Shown piece by piece: positions 33,112 through 43,987 of a stretch of 64,000 nt of DNA. This stretch comes from Pseudomonas lini (GTDB taxonomy: Bacteria > Pseudomonadota > Gammaproteobacteria > Pseudomonadales > Pseudomonadaceae). A model generated the notes under the pieces. That model did not search any database. It saw only the letters and a program-made list of their open reading frames with translations, and was not told the DNA's origin. Numbering within the stretch: the stretch's first letter is position 1; each line of letters begins with the position of its first letter. The stretch is taken from NCBI RefSeq assembly GCF_001042905.1, contig NZ_JYLB01000004.1, forward strand, positions 372,001 to 436,000, in the 5' to 3' direction. Both the position numbers and the translations under genes were made by a program.

Positions 33112-33600
33112 TTACTTTGTTTTCTTCGGGATCCGTACAAGCTGGGTATTGGAATAGATGTCATGCCAGCTGCGCTTCTGCTTGTCGAACAGCGACCAGA
33201 AGAATCCCAGCCCGAGGCATAGCCAGGACGCGATCGACACCACAAAGCGCAATAGAGCCTGCCACAGGCTGATGGATGAGCCATCGGCGTTTTGCACGCG
33301 GATGCCCCAGACCTGCATGCCCAGCGTCTGCCCCGACCAGGTCCAGAACTTGGCGAAGAACCCGAACAGCACGAACAGCAGCACCGTCGATAGCAGCGGA
33401 TCACCGTCCAGCGCGCCGGCTTCGGTCAAGGCTCGCATTTGGCCTTCGCCGATGATCGCCATCTGGATCATCTTGTAAATGCCGCTGGTGACGATCAGCA
33501 GGGCGGTGCATAACAGAAAGTCGTAGAACATCGCTGCCAGACGACGCCCCAGGCCGACGGCGGGGAAGTCGCCCTGTGGGTAGAGCAGGTGTTTCGACAT
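33112..33600 (-). CDS. RDD family membrane protein
   Basis: A 162-residue inner-membrane protein. The N-terminal VGLGRRLAAMFYDFLLC carries the Arg..Asp pattern that names the RDD domain, in the first of about three membrane helices (also near 70-95 and 115-140). Function is not established; some RDD proteins affect ion exchange. Its start follows the csp terminator on the same strand. Confidence 0.88.
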   Translation of the reverse strand: MSKHLLYPQGDFPAVGLGRRLAAMFYDFLLCTALLIVTSGIYKMIQMAIIGEGQMRALTEAGALDGDPLLSTVLLFVLFGFFAKFWTWSGQTLGMQVWGIRVQNADGSSISLWQALLRFVVSIASWLCLGLGFFWSLFDKQKRSWHDIYSNTQLVRIPKKTK

Positions 33601-33648
33601 GGCAGCCTCTGAACGGAAAAAGAAGCCATTTTACGGATTTGCGCGCAC

Positions 33649-33684
33649 AAAAAAGCCCCTGATATCAGTATCAGGGGCTTTTTC
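33649..33684 (-). terminator. Terminator of the cold-shock protein gene
   Basis: The stem GCCCCTGATA / TATCAGGGGC is flanked by A6 and T5. It ends the minus-strand csp transcript 12 bp past its stop codon. Confidence 0.93.
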
Positions 33685-33695
33685 GTTACAGAAGA

Positions 33696-33908
33696 TCAGG
33701 CTTCTGCTTGTACTTCGTCAGCCTGCATGCCTTTCTGGCCTTGCACAGCAACGAAAGTCACTTTCTGGCCTTCTTTCAGGCTCTTGAAGCCGTTGCCCTG
33801 AATAGCGCGGAAATGCACGAACAGATCCGGACCGCTTTCTGGAGTGATAAAACCAAAACCTTTCTCGTCGTTAAACCACTTGACGGTACCGCTCTGACGT
33901 TGGGACAT
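33696..33908 (-). CDS. Cold-shock protein, CspA/CapB family
   Basis: A 70-residue single cold-shock domain with RNP1 KGFGFI and RNP2 LFVHF, an RNA chaperone type. AAGGAAA precedes the ATG. The gap upstream is 392 bp, long enough for the extended structured leader typical of csp genes. It shares TGTVKWF and FVHFRAI with the membrane-anchored cold-shock protein at 17484-18086. Confidence 0.95.
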   Translation of the reverse strand: MSQRQSGTVKWFNDEKGFGFITPESGPDLFVHFRAIQGNGFKSLKEGQKVTFVAVQGQKGMQADEVQAEA

Positions 33909-34300
33909 TTCTTATTTCCTTTGACGCAAAAATGAATGACAGTCTCCTTCTCGTGAAAGAGTACTGGGGCTGGTTGCAGGAGAGTAAGAAGACGTCGAAC
34001 GGGATGTAGCTAACTTGTAGGCTACTGCCCAGGTCACGATTCCAAGCGACCCATGCAAACACAGTGAACAAACTCTACGCCAACTACGGGAGAAAAAACA
34101 AGCCCTGCGAAGGCCCGTATTTCCTTGGGTTGGTGACAATCAGGGAGGCACTAGCGCAGGCTTATTCGATAGAGTTGTTCCAGTTGTTTTCGATCGTTAT
34201 AAGTAACGTTCATAAACGAAACGTGCGCACTGTTTTATGGCGGCTGCGTTACAGATTAGTGCACTGTTAACGCAGCCGCGTTACTTATAGAAACAGTCAA
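33909..34300. other. Non-coding region with a large nested dyad between gcvT and csp
   Basis: Holds the csp promoter and probable leader. At 34198-34289 there is a nested symmetry: outer arms TATAAGTAACG (34198-34208) and CGTTACTTATA (34279-34289), inner arms GCGGCTGCGTTA (34240-34251) and TAACGCAGCCGC (34268-34279), all perfect. No T-run follows on the gcvT strand, so it is not a standard terminator. No gene is supported. Confidence 0.6.
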
Positions 34301-35425
34301 TCAACCGCGATAGTAGCGTTGTGGAACAAATGGCATTTTGCTTACAAGCAAAGGCACCTTTTTCCCACGAACAATTGCCCAAACCGGTGTATCCAGACCG
34401 ATATAAGCGCTGTCGAGGTAACCCATGGCCAAAGGACCGCCGAGGGTCGGACCGAAGCCGCCGCTGCACACGCTGCCGATGATTTCGCCGGCTTCGTTGA
34501 CGATCTCTGCACCTTCGCGCACTGGCGTGCGTTCCTGCGGCAGCAGGCCAACGCGTTTGCGGCTGATACCAGTTTGCTGCTGGGCGAACACAGTTTCAGC
34601 GCCGGGGAAGCCACCGGCCCGCGCGCCATCGGCACGACGAGGCTTGGAGATGGCCCACAGCAGGCTCGCTTCGATTGGGCTGGTTTCGGTGTTCATGTCG
34701 TGGCCGTAGAGGCACAGGCCAGCTTCCAGGCGCAGGGAGTCGCGAGCGCCGAGGCCGATGGCCGCCACTTCCGGTTCGGCCAGCAGGGCACGAGCCAGGG
34801 CTTCGGCGTTGGCCGCGGGCACGGAGATTTCGAAACCGTCTTCACCGGTGTAGCCCGAACGGCTGACAAAGCAGTCCACGCCCAACAGCTTCACGCGGGC
34901 GAATTGCATGAAGGTCATCTTCGCAACTTCAGGCGCCAGGCGCGCGAGCACGGTGACGGCGGCCGGACCTTGCAGGGCCAGCAGGGCACGTTCTTCGAAC
35001 AGCGGCTCGATGCTGCACTGCTCGCCGATGTGTTTGCGCAAGTGAGCCAGGTCCTGATCCTTGCAGGCCGCGTTGACCACCAGGAACAGTTCGTCGTTAC
35101 CGAGGTTGGCGACCATCAGATCGTCGAGGATGCCGCCGGTCTCGTTGGTGAACATCGCGTAACGCTGCATGCCCACTGGCAGGTCGATGATGTCCACCGG
35201 CACCAGGGTTTCCAGGGCTTTGGCCGCGTTGGCGCCGGTCAGGCGGATCTGGCCCATGTGCGACACATCGAACAGCCCGGCCTGCTCACGGGTGTGCTGG
35301 TGTTCTTTCATCACGCCCAACGGGTATTGCACCGGCATGTCGTAGCCGGCAAACGGCACCATGCGGGCGCCGAGTTCGAGGTGCAGTGCGTGCAACGGGG
35401 TTTTCAACAGTTGTTCGGTGGACAT
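34301..35425 (-). CDS. gcvT: Glycine cleavage system aminomethyltransferase (T protein)
   Basis: A 374-residue folate-binding enzyme that takes the aminomethyl group from the lipoylated H protein, releasing ammonia and forming 5,10-methylene-tetrahydrofolate. Motifs: [34 protein letters not shown] and the C-terminal [15 protein letters not shown]. It is the last gene of gcvH-gcvP-sdaA-gcvT, 33 bp after sdaA. Confidence 0.96.
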   Translation of the reverse strand: MSTEQLLKTPLHALHLELGARMVPFAGYDMPVQYPLGVMKEHQHTREQAGLFDVSHMGQIRLTGANAAKALETLVPVDIIDLPVGMQRYAMFTNETGGILDDLMVANLGNDELFLVVNAACKDQDLAHLRKHIGEQCSIEPLFEERALLALQGPAAVTVLARLAPEVAKMTFMQFARVKLLGVDCFVSRSGYTGEDGFEISVPAANAEALARALLAEPEVAAIGLGARDSLRLEAGLCLYGHDMNTETSPIEASLLWAISKPRRADGARAGGFPGAETVFAQQQTGISRKRVGLLPQERTPVREGAEIVNEAGEIIGSVCSGGFGPTLGGPLAMGYLDSAYIGLDTPVWAIVRGKKVPLLVSKMPFVPQRYYRG

Positions 35426-35458
35426 ATCCAGCTCCTGAAAATAGTGCAGATGCGCGCA

Positions 35459-36835
<1,377 letters not shown>

Positions 36836-36885
36836 GGTTGTTCTCCGGTTTCTTGTTATAGGCGTAAATATCACGAGGCATGCAC

Positions 36886-36991
36886 CCTGTAGGAGCTGCC
36901 GCAGGCTGCGATCTTTTGATCTTGCTCTTGATACCCGAGTGAACTCGAGAAAAAGATCAAAAGATCGCAGCCTGCGGCAGCTCCTACAGGG
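36886..36991. repeat. REP pair inside the gcv operon, GTAGGAGCTGCCGCAGG type
   Basis: Arms of about 33 bp (CTGTAGGAGCTGCCGCAGGC to CGATCTTTTGATC) are inverted around a loop that itself holds ACTCGAG-like symmetry. It lies between gcvP and sdaA. Confidence 0.9.
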
Positions 36992-37040
36992 AGATGTGGT
37001 GTTCTTGAAAATGGGGGCGAGCGAACCCGCCCCCTATAGA

Positions 37041-39893
37041 TCAAGCGTAGCTTTCGATCGACGGGCAGGCGCAGACCAGGTTGCGATCGCCGAAGACGTT
37101 GTCGACGCGACCGACCGGTGGCCAGTACTTGCCTTCGATCAGCGACGCTACCGGGTACACCGCTTGCTCGCGGCTGTACGGATGCGTCCACTCGCCGACG
37201 ATTTCCGCGGCGGTGTGCGGTGCGTTTTTCAGCGGGTTGTCGTCCTTGTCCAGCGTGCCGTTTTCCACCGCGCGGATTTCTTCGCGGATGCGGATCATGG
37301 CGTCGCAGAAGCGGTCCAGTTCTTCTTTGGATTCGCTTTCGGTCGGCTCGATCATCAACGTGCCGGCCACCGGGAACGACATGGTCGGGGCGTGGAAGCC
37401 GAAGTCGATCAGGCGCTTGGCGACGTCATCGACACTGATGCCGCTGCTGTCTTTCAACGGACGCAGGTCAAGGATGCACTCGTGCGCCACCAGGCCATTG
37501 CTGCCGGTGTACAACACGGGGTAATGCTCTTCGAGGCGACGGGAAATGTAGTTGGCATTCAGGATCGCCAGTTGCGAAGCACGCTTGAGACCCGCGCCAC
37601 CCATCATTCGAATGTACATCCAAGTGATCGGCAGAATGCTCGCGCTGCCGAACGGTGCCGCGCAGACCGCGCCTTCCTTGCGTTCCATCTGGGCGTGGCC
37701 CGGCAGGAACGGCGTCAGGTGCGACTTGACGCCAATCGGACCGACGCCCGGGCCACCACCGCCGTGGGGAATGCAGAAGGTTTTGTGCAGGTTCAGGTGG
37801 GACACGTCGCCGCCGAACTTGCCCGGTGCGCAGAGGCCGACCATGGCGTTCATGTTGGCGCCGTCGATGTAAACCTGGCCGCCGTTGTCGTGAATGATGC
37901 CGCAGATTTCGCGGATGCCTTCTTCGAATACGCCGTGGGTCGACGGGTAGGTGATCATCAGCGCAGCGAGGTGTTCGCGGTGCTCGATGGCCTTGGCGCG
38001 CAGGTCTTCGATGTCGACGTTGCCGCGGGCATCGCAGGCGGTCACGACTACACGCATGCCAGCCATGTTGGCGGTGGCCGGGTTGGTGCCGTGGGCGGAC
38101 GACGGGATCAGGCAGATGTCGCGACGGTCTTCGCCACGGCTCTGGTGGTAGGCACGGATCGCCAGCAGACCGGCGTATTCACCCTGGGAACCGGCGTTCG
38201 GTTGCAGGGAGATCGAGTCGTAACCGGTGGCGGCACAGAGCATCGCTTCCAGTTCATCGGTCAGCTGCTGATAACCGGCGCTTTGCTCGGCCGGGGCGAA
38301 TGGGTGCAAGGCACCGAATTCGGCCCAGGTTACCGGAATCATTTCGCTGGCAGCGTTGAGTTTCATGGTGCAGGAACCCAGCGGGATCATGGTGCGATCC
38401 AGGGCCAGGTCCTTGTCGGCGAGCTTGCGCAGGTAGCGCATCAGCTCGGTTTCCGAGTGATAACGGTTGAACACCGGGTGGCTGAGGATCGGCGATTGGC
38501 GAACCAGCGCGGCCGGGAGGGTGCTTGCAACGCTCGCGGCCAGTGCAGCGAAGTCTGGCAGCGCTTTGCCTTCAGACAGCACGCTCCACAGGGTTTCAAC
38601 GTCGGCCTGGCTGGTGGTTTCGTCGAGGGACAGACCCAGACGCTCGCTATCCACGACACGCAGGTTGATGCGCTGGGCGCGCGCCTGGTCGTGCAGCTTG
38701 GCGGTGTTAACGCCGGTTTTAATTGTCAGCGTGTCGAAGAAGCTTTCTTGCTCGACGGTCAGGCCCAATGCGCTCAAGCCTTTGGCGAGGATCGCGGTCA
38801 GGTGATGAATGCGCTTGGCGATCTGCGTCAGGCCTTTCGGGCCGTGGTACACGGCGTACATGCTGGCAATGTTGGCCAGCAGCACTTGCGCGGTGCAGAT
38901 GTTGCTGGTGGCTTTCTCGCGGCGGATATGTTGCTCGCGGGTCTGCATGGCCAGGCGCAGGGCCGGCTTGCCGAAACGGTCCACGGAAACACCGACCAGA
39001 CGGCCTGGCATGTCACGCTTGAACGCGTCCTTGGTGGAGAAGTAGGCCGCGTGCGGACCACCGAAACCCAGCGGCACGCCGAAGCGTTGCGCGCTGCCAA
39101 TGGCCACGTCAGCGCCGAATTCGCCTGGCGGAGTCAGTACGGTCAGGGCCAGCAGGTCAGCGGCAACTGCGACCAGCGCATTAACCGCGTGGAAACGCTC
39201 GGTCAGTTCGCGGTAGTCGAACACGTCACCGTTGCTGGCCGGGTATTGCAGCAGGGCGCCGAAGAACGGCGTCACGTCAGTCAGTTCACGCTCGTCGCCG
39301 ACCACCACGTCGATGCCCAACGGCTCGGCACGGGTGCGCAGCACATCGAGGGTTTGTGGGTGGCAATGCACCGAGGCGAAGAACGCGTGGCTGCCTTTGT
39401 TCTTGCTCAGGCGTTTGCAGAAGGTCATGGCTTCGGCAGCGGCGGTGGCTTCGTCGAGCAGCGAGGCGTTGGCGATCGGCAGGCCGGTCAGGTCGCTGAT
39501 CAGCGTCTGGAAGTTCAGCAGCGCTTCGAGACGGCCTTGGGAAATTTCTGGTTGGTACGGGGTGTAAGCGGTGTACCAGGCCGGGTTTTCCAGCAGGTTG
39601 CGCAGGATTGGCGACGGCGTGTGAGTGCCGTAGTAGCCCTGGCCGATGTAGGTCTTGAACAGCTGGTTTTTGCCGGCGATGGATTTGATCAGCGCCAGGG
39701 CATCGGCTTCACTCAGGCCGTCTTCCAGGCCGAGGACGCTGGTGCCCTTGATGCTGTCGGGAATGACGCTGGCGCTCAGGGCTTCCAGGGAGTCAAAACC
39801 CAGGCTGTTGAGCATGGCTTGCTCGTCGCCGGAACGCGGGCCGATGTGGCGCGCGATGAATTCGTTGGCGGTGCTTAGGTTTACTTGAGTCAT
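37041..39893 (-). CDS. gcvP: Glycine dehydrogenase (decarboxylating), P protein
   Basis: A 950-residue PLP enzyme that decarboxylates glycine and passes the aminomethyl group to the lipoyl arm of GcvH. The N-terminal and C-terminal halves are the two subunit-like domains of the family; the PLP lysine is in [35 protein letters not shown] marks the N-terminal half. It lies 11 bp after gcvH, so the two are cotranscribed. Confidence 0.97.
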   Translation of the reverse strand: MTQVNLSTANEFIARHIGPRSGDEQAMLNSLGFDSLEALSASVIPDSIKGTSVLGLEDGLSEADALALIKSIAGKNQLFKTYIGQGYYGTHTPSPILRNLLENPAWYTAYTPYQPEISQGRLEALLNFQTLISDLTGLPIANASLLDEATAAAEAMTFCKRLSKNKGSHAFFASVHCHPQTLDVLRTRAEPLGIDVVVGDERELTDVTPFFGALLQYPASNGDVFDYRELTERFHAVNALVAVAADLLALTVLTPPGEFGADVAIGSAQRFGVPLGFGGPHAAYFSTKDAFKRDMPGRLVGVSVDRFGKPALRLAMQTREQHIRREKATSNICTAQVLLANIASMYAVYHGPKGLTQIAKRIHHLTAILAKGLSALGLTVEQESFFDTLTIKTGVNTAKLHDQARAQRINLRVVDSERLGLSLDETTSQADVETLWSVLSEGKALPDFAALAASVASTLPAALVRQSPILSHPVFNRYHSETELMRYLRKLADKDLALDRTMIPLGSCTMKLNAASEMIPVTWAEFGALHPFAPAEQSAGYQQLTDELEAMLCAATGYDSISLQPNAGSQGEYAGLLAIRAYHQSRGEDRRDICLIPSSAHGTNPATANMAGMRVVVTACDARGNVDIEDLRAKAIEHREHLAALMITYPSTHGVFEEGIREICGIIHDNGGQVYIDGANMNAMVGLCAPGKFGGDVSHLNLHKTFCIPHGGGGPGVGPIGVKSHLTPFLPGHAQMERKEGAVCAAPFGSASILPITWMYIRMMGGAGLKRASQLAILNANYISRRLEEHYPVLYTGSNGLVAHECILDLRPLKDSSGISVDDVAKRLIDFGFHAPTMSFPVAGTLMIEPTESESKEELDRFCDAMIRIREEIRAVENGTLDKDDNPLKNAPHTAAEIVGEWTHPYSREQAVYPVASLIEGKYWPPVGRVDNVFGDRNLVCACPSIESYA

Positions 39894-39904
39894 GTCAGCG
39901 CTCC

Positions 39905-40279
39905 TCAGGCTTGGGCGATCAGACGGTCGTAAGCGTCTTGATCCAGCAGTTGGCCGACAGCCGAGGCGTCGGTTGGCTGGAAGCGGAAGAACCAGCCTTC
40001 GCCCAGCGGATCTTCGTTGACCAGTTCAGGGCTGCTGTCCAGCGCCGGGTTCACTTCCAGCACTTCGCCGTCGAGTGGCATGTACACGCCGCTGGCGGCT
40101 TTTACCGATTCCACGGTGGCGGCTTCAGCGCCTTTGTCGTAGGACTGCAGCTCAGGCAGTTGTACGAAAACCACGTCGCCCAGGGCGTTCTGTGCGAAAG
40201 CAGTGATACCGACTGTGACGGTGCCGTCAGCTTCGGTGCGCAGCCATTCGTGATCTTCAGTAAAACGCAACTCGCTCAT
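39905..40279 (-). CDS. gcvH: Glycine cleavage system H protein
   Basis: A 124-residue lipoyl carrier. The lipoylated lysine is in [13 protein letters not shown]; the start [14 protein letters not shown] is typical. It is the first gene of the gcv operon and has a sigma-54 promoter about 85 bp upstream plus three upstream operators. Confidence 0.97.
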   Translation of the reverse strand: MSELRFTEDHEWLRTEADGTVTVGITAFAQNALGDVVFVQLPELQSYDKGAEAATVESVKAASGVYMPLDGEVLEVNPALDSSPELVNEDPLGEGWFFRFQPTDASAVGQLLDQDAYDRLIAQA

Positions 40280-40362
40280 GGAAACTCCTAAGGGGGCCAG
40301 ACTCGTCTGGTGGACGCGATTGAATGCTTGGGCAAAAAGCCCTTCTTTATAGGTGGTTACTA

Positions 40363-40378
40363 AGCAAAAACGCGGCCA
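40363..40378 (-). promoter_or_regulatory. Sigma-54 promoter of gcvH-gcvP-sdaA-gcvT
   Basis: On the minus strand the sequence is TGGCCGCGTTTTTGCT: TGGC at -24, TTGCT at -12, with GG-N10-GC spacing exactly as needed. The inferred transcription start is near 40352, about 70 nt before the gcvH ATG. Confidence 0.85.
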
Positions 40379-40442
40379 ATGTTGTTTATTCGTTATAAAT
40401 CAATGGGATATTGGTTTTTGCGGAAAGCGGAGAAGGGCTGGC

Positions 40443-40460
40443 TGTAGCGAAATCGCTACA
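40443..40460. promoter_or_regulatory. GcsR-type operator 1 (promoter-proximal)
   Basis: TGTAGCG-AAAT-CGCTACA is a perfect 7-bp inverted repeat with a 4-bp centre, about 100 bp upstream of the inferred start. It fits the TGTAACG-N4-CGTTCCG pattern reported for GcsR in P. aeruginosa. Confidence 0.75.
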
Positions 40461-40523
40461 GTACAGACTGAAGAAAAAAGCTGAGGTGGATCAAAGCCTT
40501 GCACAGCGGTGATCAGGAGAGAG

Positions 40524-40541
40524 TGTATCGATATCGTTCCA
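40524..40541. promoter_or_regulatory. GcsR-type operator 2
   Basis: TGTATCG-ATAT-CGTTCCA is 18 bp with the same half-site layout; its right half is within one base of the reported GcsR half-site. Confidence 0.75.
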
Positions 40542-40542
40542 C

Positions 40543-40560
40543 TGTAGCGCTTTCAGTACA
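40543..40560. promoter_or_regulatory. GcsR-type operator 3
   Basis: TGTAGCG-CTTT-CAGTACA is 18 bp and starts 19 bp after operator 2. The right half is more degenerate. Confidence 0.65.
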
Positions 40561-40612
40561 GATGGAGGTCGCTTTTACACAGGTTAGAAACCCTTGAATT
40601 GAAATCCGACCC

Positions 40613-40694
40613 GTAGGAGCTGCCGAAGGCTGCGATCTTGTCCCAGGCGCTACAAAGCTAAAGTCAAAAGATCGCAGCCTTCGGCAGCTCCTAC
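40613..40694. repeat. REP pair, GTAGGAGCTGCCGAAGG type
   Basis: Inverted arms (GTAGGAGCTGCCGAAGGC plus TGCGATCTT) lie directly downstream of gcsR, separating it from the gcv control region. Confidence 0.9.
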
Positions 40695-40750
40695 ATGGAT
40701 AAGCGCACGGCCCGATACAAGGGTAAGCATGCGACCGAAGGCAGGGGCAT

Positions 40751-42259
40751 TCAGGGCTTGTTGGGTATGCCGTACTTACGCAACCGATGGGCAATCGCAG
40801 TGTGGGAGGTTTGCAGGCGGCTGGCCAGTTGACGGGTCGAGGGGTAGCTGACGTAGAGCTTTTCCAGCAGGGTTTTCTCGAACTCTTCCATGGCCTGTTC
40901 AAGGCTGTCGACCTCGCTGTCGCTCTGGCGCGCCACGGAGGTGCCGGCGATGTCGAGATCGCCGATGTCCACCAGGCTGCTTTCGCAAATCGCCGCAGCG
41001 CGGAAGATCACGTTCTGCAGTTGCCGCACATTGCCCGGCCAGCGATTGCCCAACAGCGCCGGATAAGTGCCCGGCGCCAGGCGACAGACCGGGCGCTGGA
41101 TCTGCGCGCAAGCCTGCTGCATGAAGTAGCGCGCCAGCAGCAGAATGTCCTGGCCGCGTTCGCGCAACGGCGGGACTTCGACATTCAGCACGTTGAGACG
41201 ATAGAACAGGTCTTCGCGAAAGGTGCCTTCGCTGACCATTTTTTCCAGATCACGGTGGGTCGCGCTGAGGATCCGCACGTTGACCTTCACTTCGCGATCG
41301 CCGCCGACCCGACGGAAGCTGCCGTCGTTGAGAAAGCGCAGTAATTTCGCCTGCAAGTACGGCGACATTTCACCGATCTCGTCGAGAAACACCGTGCCCT
41401 GGTTGGCCAGTTCCATCAGTCCCGGTTTGCCGCCCCGTTGCGCGCCGGTGAAGGCGCCAGGGGCGTAGCCGAACAGTTCGCTTTCGGCGAGGTTTTCCGG
41501 CAGTGCCGCGCAGTTCAAGGCCAGGAACGGCGAACTGTGGCGGGCGCTGATGGCGTGGCAGGCGCGGGCCACCAGTTCTTTACCGGTGCCGGTTTCGCCC
41601 TGGATCAGCAACGGTGCATCGAGGGCGGCGACTCGCTGTGCGCGAGCCTTGAGCGTACGGATCGCCGGGGATTCGCCGAGCAAGGCATCGAAACCTTCGG
41701 CGTGGTCGTGGTGCAGCGCCGAGAGGCGTTCGCCGATGCGGTTCGGTTGATACAGGGTCAGCAGCGCGCCGGCGTCGGTGATCGGCGTGGCGTCCAGCAG
41801 CAGGGTCTGGCCGTTGACGGTGATCTCCCTCAGCGGCAGGCGGAAGCCGTTTTCCAGCAATGCGTCGAGCAACGCCGGGTCGGCAAACAGCTCGCTGATG
41901 CTTTCACCTGCCGGTTCGCGGCCGTACAGGGCAATCAATGCCGGGTTGGCCAGAAGCACCTTGCCAGCGCTGTCGAGGGCCAACACCGGGTCGGTCATGG
42001 CGGCGAGCAACGCGTCGAGCTGTAAGTGACGGCGCTGGCCGGGAAGGATGTCGACCACCGTCACCGCTTGCACGCCGCGCACGCTGAACAGCGCGTCGCG
42101 CAGCTCTTCGAGCACTGCCGGGCTCAAGGTCGGGGCGTCGATGTAGACGTTGGGCGGCACCATTTCCACCGCATCCAGATTGAGATTGCGCCCACCGAGC
42201 AGGGCCAGGACTTCCTGGGTGATGCCGACGCGGTCGATGAAGCTGACGTGGATACGCAT
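40751..42259 (-). CDS. gcsR: GcsR-like sigma-54 dependent regulator (TyrR type)
   Basis: A 502-residue regulator: N-terminal ACT domain (residues 1-75; MRIHVSFIDRVGITQEVL), PAS (about 80-185), AAA+ domain with Walker A GETGTGKE and the sigma-54 contact motif GAFTGA, then a TyrR-type helix-turn-helix (STRQLASRLQTSHTAIAHRL). In P. aeruginosa GcsR senses glycine and activates the gcvH2P2-glyA2-sdaA-gcvT2 operon. The position upstream of gcvH, intact GAFTGA and matching operators support the same role. The ribosome site is weak. Confidence 0.9.
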   Translation of the reverse strand: MRIHVSFIDRVGITQEVLALLGGRNLNLDAVEMVPPNVYIDAPTLSPAVLEELRDALFSVRGVQAVTVVDILPGQRRHLQLDALLAAMTDPVLALDSAGKVLLANPALIALYGREPAGESISELFADPALLDALLENGFRLPLREITVNGQTLLLDATPITDAGALLTLYQPNRIGERLSALHHDHAEGFDALLGESPAIRTLKARAQRVAALDAPLLIQGETGTGKELVARACHAISARHSSPFLALNCAALPENLAESELFGYAPGAFTGAQRGGKPGLMELANQGTVFLDEIGEMSPYLQAKLLRFLNDGSFRRVGGDREVKVNVRILSATHRDLEKMVSEGTFREDLFYRLNVLNVEVPPLRERGQDILLLARYFMQQACAQIQRPVCRLAPGTYPALLGNRWPGNVRQLQNVIFRAAAICESSLVDIGDLDIAGTSVARQSDSEVDSLEQAMEEFEKTLLEKLYVSYPSTRQLASRLQTSHTAIAHRLRKYGIPNKP

Positions 42260-42337
42260 GGGGCGGTTGGGTTCTGGAGTGCGGAGGGTGGCAAGTATGC
42301 CTTGGGGCGGGTCTTAGGTGAAATGTACGTGCTAATT

Positions 42338-42409
42338 GTAGGAGCGAGGCTTGCCCGCGAAGAGGCCATCGAGACCGCTAAAAGCTTCGCGGGCAAGCCT
42401 CGCTCCTAC
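42338..42409. repeat. REP pair (REPIN), GTAGGAGCGAGG type
   Basis: Inverted 25-bp arms; the loop differs at only a few bases from that of the pair at 2358-2429, 40 kb away. Confidence 0.9.
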
Positions 42410-42463
42410 AGGTCGTGTGTCGCGGTCTTTCAGTCGGTTTCCATAGCGAATGAAAGTCCGTCA

Positions 42464-42485
42464 TCGCGAGCAAGCCCGCTCCCAC
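42464..42485. repeat. Single REP half, GTGGGAGCGGGCTTGCTCGCG type
   Basis: One unpaired 22-bp arm of the family otherwise seen in pairs, next to the REPIN at 42338-42409. It is probably a decayed pair. Confidence 0.75.
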
Positions 42486-42497
42486 AAGGTCAGTGGG

Positions 42498-42860
42498 TTA
42501 TTCGAAGTTCTCGAGGTTTACCGGGTCGCCGGATTTCATATCCAACTGCTTCCGGATGTCTTCAAACATTAAGTCGTAATGCTTGTGAATCGAGCCGATC
42601 TGGCTGTGTGTTTTCGGGATTCCGTACTTCTCGGCGATTTTTGTCACGTTGTTGGCGAAGTTGTAAGCCTCCTCCTTGGGCAGAAAGAAGGTCTCCTTCA
42701 TGTCCTTTCCCTGCATGCTGCCGTGCAGGGTGAACAGCATCCCTTTGCCTTTCTTGGGATCCTGCGTGACCTCATAGTCAAGGTGCACGTTGTAGTTGAC
42801 ATCATCCGGGGTCAGCGCGTGGCGCTCGATGTGCAGATGACCGGGCTCAAACGTTGCCAT
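42498..42860 (-). CDS. DUF5064 family protein
   Basis: A 120-residue soluble protein of the Pseudomonas-specific DUF5064 family (MATFEPGHLHIERHALTPDD; YNVHLDYEVTQDPKKGKGM). No membrane segment, signal or catalytic motif is seen. It starts 12 bp after the arcC stop codon on the same strand, so it is probably the last gene of the arc transcript. The role is unknown. Confidence 0.78.
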   Translation of the reverse strand: MATFEPGHLHIERHALTPDDVNYNVHLDYEVTQDPKKGKGMLFTLHGSMQGKDMKETFFLPKEEAYNFANNVTKIAEKYGIPKTHSQIGSIHKHYDLMFEDIRKQLDMKSGDPVNLENFE

Positions 42861-42872
42861 TGACGTCTCTCC

Positions 42873-43802
42873 TTACAAGTAAGTTATGCCAGGTGTCGCC
42901 GTACTGATACGCGTGCCGGCCTTGCCCTGGACGATCGCCTCGATATCCGAGAGTGAACCGATCACTGCGGTTTTTCCAGTATGGCGGGCGAACTCGCAGG
43001 CCGCCTGGACCTTTGGTCCCATGGAGCCGGCCGCGAAGCCGAGTTTTTCCATGTCATCCGGGTGGGCCTGGGCGATGGCTTTCTGGGTGGGTTTGCCGAA
43101 GTCGATGAACGCCGCGCTAACGTCGGTGGCAATCACCAACAGATCGCTTTCAAGTTGTTCGGCCAGCAGCGCTGAGCACAGGTCCTTGTCGATCACCGCT
43201 TCCACGCCCTGCAGTTTGCCACTGGCGGCGTACATCGTCGGGATGCCGCCACCGCCGGCGCAAATCACAATGCTGCCTTTTTCCAGCAGCCACTTGATCG
43301 GGCGGATTTCGAAGATGCGTTTCGGTCTCGGGCTGGCGACCACGCGGCGGAATTTGTCGCCGTCCGGAGCAATCGCCCAGCCTTTCTCTGCGGCGAGTTT
43401 CTCTGCTTCGGCCTTGGTGTAGACCGGGCCGATGGGTTTGCTGGGGGCCTGGAACGCCGGGTCGTTGGCGTCGACTTCGACCTGGGTCAGCAGGGTGGCG
43501 AACGGGACTTCGAAGTCCAGCAGGTTGCCCAGTTCCTGTTCGATGATGTAGCCGATCATGCCTTCGGTTTCGGCACCGAGCACGTCCAGCGGGTAAGCGG
43601 AAACCTGGGTGTAGGCCGCGGCTTGCAGCGACAGTAGGCCAACTTGCGGGCCATTACCGTGAGCGATCACCAGTTGATTGCCGGGATAAACCTTGGCGAT
43701 CTGTTCGGTGGCGATCCGGATGTTGGCGCGCTGGTTGTCCGCGGTCATGGGTTCACCCCGGCGGAGCAGGGCGTTACCGCCCAGAGCAACGACGATACGC
43801 AT
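42873..43802 (-). CDS. arcC: Carbamate kinase ArcC
   Basis: A 309-residue kinase that makes ATP from carbamoyl phosphate and ADP, the energy-yielding step of the arginine deiminase pathway. It starts [19 protein letters not shown] and has the family segments [24 protein letters not shown] and [10 protein letters not shown]. It is separated from arcB by a 185-bp gap with a REP pair. Confidence 0.97.
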   Translation of the reverse strand: MRIVVALGGNALLRRGEPMTADNQRANIRIATEQIAKVYPGNQLVIAHGNGPQVGLLSLQAAAYTQVSAYPLDVLGAETEGMIGYIIEQELGNLLDFEVPFATLLTQVEVDANDPAFQAPSKPIGPVYTKAEAEKLAAEKGWAIAPDGDKFRRVVASPRPKRIFEIRPIKWLLEKGSIVICAGGGGIPTMYAASGKLQGVEAVIDKDLCSALLAEQLESDLLVIATDVSAAFIDFGKPTQKAIAQAHPDDMEKLGFAAGSMGPKVQAACEFARHTGKTAVIGSLSDIEAIVQGKAGTRISTATPGITYL

Positions 43803-43862
43803 AATGCAGTCCTTCTAAATAGAGGGCGGGGAACTCGATCTCCCTGTGGGAACCGGGTTTGT

Positions 43863-43950
43863 GTGGGAGCGGGCTTGCTCGCGAAGGCGGCGTGTCAGTC
43901 GACATCAATGTTCCCTGTCAGACCGCTTTCGCGAGCAAGCCCGCTCCCAC
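43863..43950. repeat. REP pair (REPIN) inside the arc operon
   Basis: GTGGGAGCGGGCTTGCTCGCG-type arms are inverted around a 38-bp loop between arcB and arcC. It may influence relative mRNA levels of the two parts. Confidence 0.9.
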
Positions 43951-43987
43951 ATTGACCGTGTTTCGTCAGGGAGACCCGAGTGAGCCG

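Larger units (their letters stand above)
40280..40750. other. 471-bp regulatory region between gcsR and gcvH
   Basis: No gene is seen. It holds the sigma-54 promoter, three GcsR-type operators and a REP pair at 40613-40694. The long upstream space fits activation by DNA looping. Confidence 0.8.

Noticed and set aside
33708..33935. A frame antisense to the cold-shock gene
   Set aside because: The cold-shock domain on the minus strand is complete with a ribosome site and terminator.
34064..34270. A 68-codon open frame between csp and gcvT
   Set aside because: It has no ribosome site, crosses the nested dyads, and its codon use is unlike Pseudomonas genes.
42338..42485. Possible CRISPR-like short repeats
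   Set aside because: The repeats are inverted REP pairs without regularly spaced unique spacers, and no cas gene is present.
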